The notes under the pieces were generated by a model. That model made no database searches, was not told where the DNA came from, and was given only the letters and a program-made list of their open reading frames with translations. A stretch of 7,622 bases of DNA from Candidatus Kapaibacterium sp. (GTDB taxonomy: Bacteria; Bacteroidota; Ignavibacteria; Kapaibacteriales; UBA2268): the NCBI GenBank assembly GCA_030835065.1, contig JAUQWR010000145.1:1-7622 (forward strand), written 5' to 3'. Position numbers and translations under genes: made by a program. This document shows, in pieces, positions 5,543 through 7,622 of the stretch. Positions within the stretch are counted from its first letter, which is position 1. Each line of letters starts with the position of its first letter.

Positions 5543-6904
5543 TTAATGTTTTATTCTTACTTTGAATTTTAATGTCTTTTCTGAACCGGCTGAAACTGGA
5601 ACAATTGCTTTTAGTTTTCCTGCAGCTTCTTTTTTGATATCCATATTGGATTCTAAAATTTCAACTGTACCCCACAAGTTTTGTTCAAATTCAATTTCCA
5701 CATTATCTTTTTCTTTTCTGTTTTTGAAAGTATATTCTAATTCATATTCATACATACGGTCTGATAGTTGAATTTGATTGACAAGCACAGCATTGACTTT
5801 CAAATCGAAAGCGTTGCCAGTATTGATTTTAATCTTTTCGTCTTTGGGAGTATGGTCGATATTACTTTCGCCAATCAACATTACAGAACTGCCATCTTTT
5901 TTGCTCATTCTTAAAGTACCCTTTGGGAAAGGAATGCCAAGATTATTATCTTTAGAGTTAAGAAATTCATAAAAAATTGCAATATCTTGGTTATCAAAAT
6001 TGCCGAGATTCCATGTTGCAAATTTATATTTCTTATCGAATTTGATTTTTGAAGATTCGAATAGAGAAAGCTGCTTAGATTCACGATTTTTAATATTCAC
6101 TTTGCGGGGATAGTCGTATAGGTGCATATCAGCAAATTCTTTTTCGGATACTTCGCTCAAAGGAGCATCCGCCATAGCCAATTTGTATTTTCCAGCTGCT
6201 CTTATTTCCTGAGCAATGTAATTGCGAGCTATGTTTATATCTCCGGCAATCAATTTAAGATTAGCATTTTCGAAATTGACACCTGAGTTGTTATTTAAAT
6301 TAATCCATGCATTAATATCCAAATACTTATCATCTTCTGAAACAACAGCCACATACTCGGCATGCCAATCAATCCCGTTTGTTTGATAGCTTATGCCAAT
6401 ATCTTGTTTGCCTGATTTTTTTGAATTAAGAAGCCATTCTAAAGTAGGGCGAGTAATAAGCCCACTAGGAAGATTAGGAACAGAAATCCTATAATCTTTA
6501 TAATCAGGTATCATAATCAAGCCACCATCTTTTCTTCTAAGCACAAGATTTGGATCGGCGACTGAGAGGAGAGTGCCTTCAATTAGTTGGTCTTTAGTAA
6601 CTAATGCAATATCTTTATCAATATATTTATTCAGTACAATTCCCATAGAAACAAGATCATACTTATAGTTTTGTTCGATCAAGCTACCATCGAAATCGAT
6701 ATGAACGGTAGTAGGGATAATTTCGGAAGGGACGTTTGAAACTTGAATAGTTGATTGACCTTTTTGAAGGTCGAATTCGCGTACTTCTTTGACAACTCCA
6801 AGATTGTTGTTGTAGATAGTAAGATTGATAGATTTAATGTTTGATTCCTGGGCATAAATAGAAAATGCGGCAAGAAACACAAACAAAAGCATAAGATTTT
6901 TCAT
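5543..6904 (-). CDS. Exported DUF4139 domain protein
   Basis: The 453-residue protein has a clear Sec signal peptide: KNLMLLFVFLAAFSIYA with probable cleavage after A18 (IYA-QE). There is no lipobox cysteine and no further membrane segment, so it is probably periplasmic or secreted. The mature part begins INLTIYNNNLGVVKEVREFDL, and residues 169-222 read GISYQTNGIDWHAEYVAVV to NLKLIAGDI. Both are typical of DUF4139 proteins (related to the so-called mucoidy inhibitor MuiA family), which are predicted to be beta-rich. The biochemical role is unknown and no catalytic motif stands out. The start is ATG 6904 with GGAG 6 bp upstream; an in-frame TTG at 6916 overlaps that site and is unlikely. The gene is monocistronic: convergent with the peptide transporter across a shared terminator and divergent from the flagellin region. 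Confidence 0.85.
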   Translation of the reverse strand: MKNLMLLFVFLAAFSIYAQESNIKSINLTIYNNNLGVVKEVREFDLQKGQSTIQVSNVPSEIIPTTVHIDFDGSLIEQNYKYDLVSMGIVLNKYIDKDIALVTKDQLIEGTLLSVADPNLVLRRKDGGLIMIPDYKDYRISVPNLPSGLITRPTLEWLLNSKKSGKQDIGISYQTNGIDWHAEYVAVVSEDDKYLDINAWINLNNNSGVNFENANLKLIAGDINIARNYIAQEIRAAGKYKLAMADAPLSEVSEKEFADMHLYDYPRKVNIKNRESKQLSLFESSKIKFDKKYKFATWNLGNFDNQDIAIFYEFLNSKDNNLGIPFPKGTLRMSKKDGSSVMLIGESNIDHTPKDEKIKINTGNAFDLKVNAVLVNQIQLSDRMYEYELEYTFKNRKEKDNVEIEFEQNLWGTVEILESNMDIKKEAAGKLKAIVPVSAGSEKTLKFKVRIKH

Positions 6905-6910
6905 TTTGTA

Positions 6911-6914
6911 CTCC
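6911..6914 (-). promoter_or_regulatory. Shine-Dalgarno deciding the DUF4139 start
   Basis: GGAG on the minus strand lies 6 bp upstream of ATG 6904. It overlaps the four-codon longer TTG start at 6916, which is therefore rejected. Confidence 0.75.
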
Positions 6915-6930
6915 AAATAAACAATAACAT

Positions 6931-6946
6931 TCTATAAATGTATAGA
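6931..6946. repeat. Small inverted repeat upstream of the DUF4139 gene
   Basis: TCTATA-AATG-TATAGA is a perfect 6-bp inverted repeat with a 4-bp centre, 26 bp upstream of ATG 6904. This is where the promoter should be, so it could be an operator; equally it may reflect AT-rich chance symmetry. Confidence 0.35.
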
Positions 6947-6986
6947 CTGAATTTAGCATAAAAAGGTTACACAAGAATTTTATTGT

Positions 6987-7002
6987 TGGTTACAATTAAC
7001 CA
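6987..7002. repeat. Second inverted repeat upstream of the DUF4139 gene
   Basis: TGGTTA-CAAT-TAACCA has perfect 6-bp arms around a 4-bp centre. Another GGTTAC lies at 6965-6970, 23 bp from the one inside this repeat (6988-6993), as if a half-site were duplicated. It could be an operator for the DUF4139 gene or for an unseen rightward transcript. Confidence 0.35.
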
Positions 7003-7020
7003 TATGAACAAAATTAAGCA

Positions 7021-7320
7021 TAAAAATTCGAGTAAGAAGTAAAAATATAGAATAAGAAATCGAAAAAAATTAGTTAGCGAAAAAAACATTAATTAGCAAA
7101 AAAGAGAATAATGAATGGTTAAAAATCGCCATTTGAATAAACATAACCAAAAATAAACATAAGAAGATTAAGCGAAAAAAACTAAGAAAACGAGAGAGGA
7201 AATCGATGAAAACCCGCATTAGTACAAGGCGAAATGAAACACAATAAGGAGAAATAAAAAACAAAAAAATCAAATTGGCTCAGAAATTTCAAGAGAAAAT
7301 ATAAATAATTGGCATCAAAA
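7021..7320 (+). other. Purine-rich region without a recognisable gene
   Basis: By hand count about 85 of 300 plus-strand bases are pyrimidines, so the strand is roughly 72% purine, with many A-runs. Plus-strand frames are closed by frequent stops. The open minus-strand frames encode only Phe/Leu/Ser-rich runs derived from T-tracts. Two tiny ORFs (ATG 7004, 12 codons; ATG 7206, 13 codons, preceded by GAGAGGAAA) have no recognisable similarity. It could be a long untranslated leader of the flagellin transcript, a degraded gene or plain spacer. The whole gap 6905-7515 contains no tRNA or rRNA that I can see. Confidence 0.45.
7070..7107 (+). repeat. Imperfect 19-bp tandem repeat
   Basis: TTAGTTAGCGAAAAAAACA (7070-7088) is followed directly by TTAATTAGCAAAAAAGAGA (7089-7107), with 15 of 19 positions the same. 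A weaker relative, TTAAGCGAAAAAAACTA, occurs near 7169-7185. A-richness makes chance similarity possible. Confidence 0.35.
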
Positions 7321-7422
7321 GAAGCCAAGCAAAAAATATCGGTAAAGCAAGCAGGCGATATGCTTAGCAGATTAGCTGGCATATTAGTTGTAAAAAATGA
7401 AGAATTAAAAAAGTTCTTTTAA
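7309..7422 (+). CDS. Possible small ORF upstream of flagellin, unrecognised
   Basis: From TTG 7309 to TAA 7422 the frame gives 37 residues with a protein-like pattern: a basic N-terminus, an amphipathic stretch VKQAGDMLSRLAGILVV, and a charged NEELKKFF end. I recognise no family; FlgM and FlgN were considered without a convincing match. An in-frame TAA lies immediately upstream. The nearest purine-rich site (AAGAGA, 7290-7295) is 13 bp away, too far for a good start, and the only internal ATG would leave 20 residues. It may be the 3' end of a decayed gene rather than a working one. Confidence 0.25.
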   Translation: MASKEAKQKISVKQAGDMLSRLAGILVVKNEELKKFF

Positions 7423-7504
7423 AAACGAAAAAACAATTTTTGTAGAATAAAGAAAGAGGACAAGCGGTCAAATCTTTCCCCCAAGAAATGATTGCTTGAC
7501 ACAT

Positions 7505-7510
7505 GGAGGT
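7505..7510 (+). promoter_or_regulatory. Strong Shine-Dalgarno of the flagellin gene
   Basis: GGAGGT lies 5 bp before ATG 7516. It is among the strongest ribosome binding sites in the window, in keeping with an abundant structural protein. Confidence 0.85.
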
Positions 7511-7515
7511 GTAGA

Positions 7516-7622
7516 ATGCCTTTTGCCATTGGAGGAAACGCACGGATCAGGACGAATATTTCTGCCGAGAATGCGTATAATTCGCTGGAAATCTCGAACA
7601 GGGATATTTCGCTGAGGCAGCT
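7516..7622 (+). CDS. Flagellin N-terminus (partial, cut by window end)
   Basis: The 35 visible codons begin MPFAIGGNARIRTNISAENA and then YNSLEISNRDISLRQ. The block RIRTNISAENAYNSLEISN matches the conserved bacterial flagellin D0 start (RINTNISALNAQRNL and similar), which packs as the terminal coiled coil of the filament and carries the export signal. The usual few residues before RINTN are replaced by a slightly longer PFAIGGNA lead. Known: flagellin is secreted through the flagellar export apparatus and polymerises into the filament. GC content of the visible part is about 48% (51 of 107 by hand count), far above the surrounding genes, and codons such as CGG, AGG, CTG and TCG appear that its neighbours seldom use. 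FlgL, which shares this N-terminus, is the main alternative, but the NISAENA pattern favours flagellin. Confidence 0.85.
   Translation, partial: MPFAIGGNARIRTNISAENAYNSLEISNRDISLRQ

Noticed and set aside
7070..7382. Two overlapping minus-strand open frames of about 66 codons (7070-7273 and 7182-7382)
   Set aside because: Both translate to Phe/Leu/Ser-rich runs that simply mirror plus-strand A-tracts. They overlap each other, have no Shine-Dalgarno and resemble no family.
7448..7471. Sigma-28 promoter candidate (TAAA with GCGGTCAA) ahead of flagellin
   Set aside because: The spacing is 12 instead of about 15 and only 5 of 8 bases match GCCGATAA.
7503..7514. Minimal ORF ATG-GAG-GTG-TAG overlapping the flagellin Shine-Dalgarno
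   Set aside because: Three codons formed by the ribosome site itself; most likely coincidence.
1..7622. CRISPR arrays, tRNA or rRNA genes, insertion sequences and replication origins
   Set aside because: No regularly spaced repeats, cloverleaf sequences, transposase frames or DnaA-box clusters were seen anywhere in the window.

Overview
The window is AT-rich chromosomal DNA from a member of the FCB group, i.e. Bacteroidota or a close relative such as the Ignavibacteriota/Kapabacteria lineages. The support is an intact oligopeptide transporter of a Bacteroidota-like subfamily (NMGERFGFYTMM signature), a BlaI/BlaR1 pair whose promoter fits the Bacteroidota -33/-7 consensus (TTG, 20 bp, TATATTTG), and a MenA of the menaquinone pathway. 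A flagellin gene starts at the right edge, so the organism is probably flagellated. That is unusual for classical Bacteroidota and favours a deeper branch. Species-level assignment is not possible from the sequence alone.

Left part (1-1281): a minus-strand blaI-blaR1 operon. blaR1 runs off the left edge and is intact as far as it is visible; its start overlaps the blaI stop (TAATG). Upstream of blaI are three TACTA/TAGTA-type inverted repeats whose centres lie exactly 20 bp apart (1169.5, 1189.5, 1209.5). The first sits precisely between the -33 and -7 elements of the proposed blaI promoter. The third lies 64 bp upstream of the divergent usp start, so the stress-protein operon may also belong to the BlaI regulon.

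Middle-left part (1282-3373): usp and a HAD-family phosphatase form a tight two-gene plus-strand unit with a 1-bp gap. They converge on menA, with a 21-bp overlap of the 3' coding ends. menA starts at TTG behind a good Shine-Dalgarno. The 186-bp divergent spacer after it holds a long AT-rich inverted repeat.

Middle-right part (3374-6904): a 176-bp remnant of a POT-family peptide transporter carries the family's N-terminal signature and, in another frame, what looks like its C-terminal tail. It lies directly upstream of a complete 605-residue POT transporter. A strong bidirectional hairpin terminator separates that transporter from a convergent gene for an exported DUF4139 protein.

Right part (6905-7622): a 611-bp region without a convincing gene. 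It is about 72% purine on the plus strand in its core, has a short imperfect tandem repeat, and contains one possible 37-codon small ORF. It ends at the flagellin start, where GC content jumps to about 48%.

I see no clearly new multi-gene system. The points most worth checking are the phased BlaI operator array and its reach over usp, the collapsed POT duplicate, and the compositional break at the flagellin gene.
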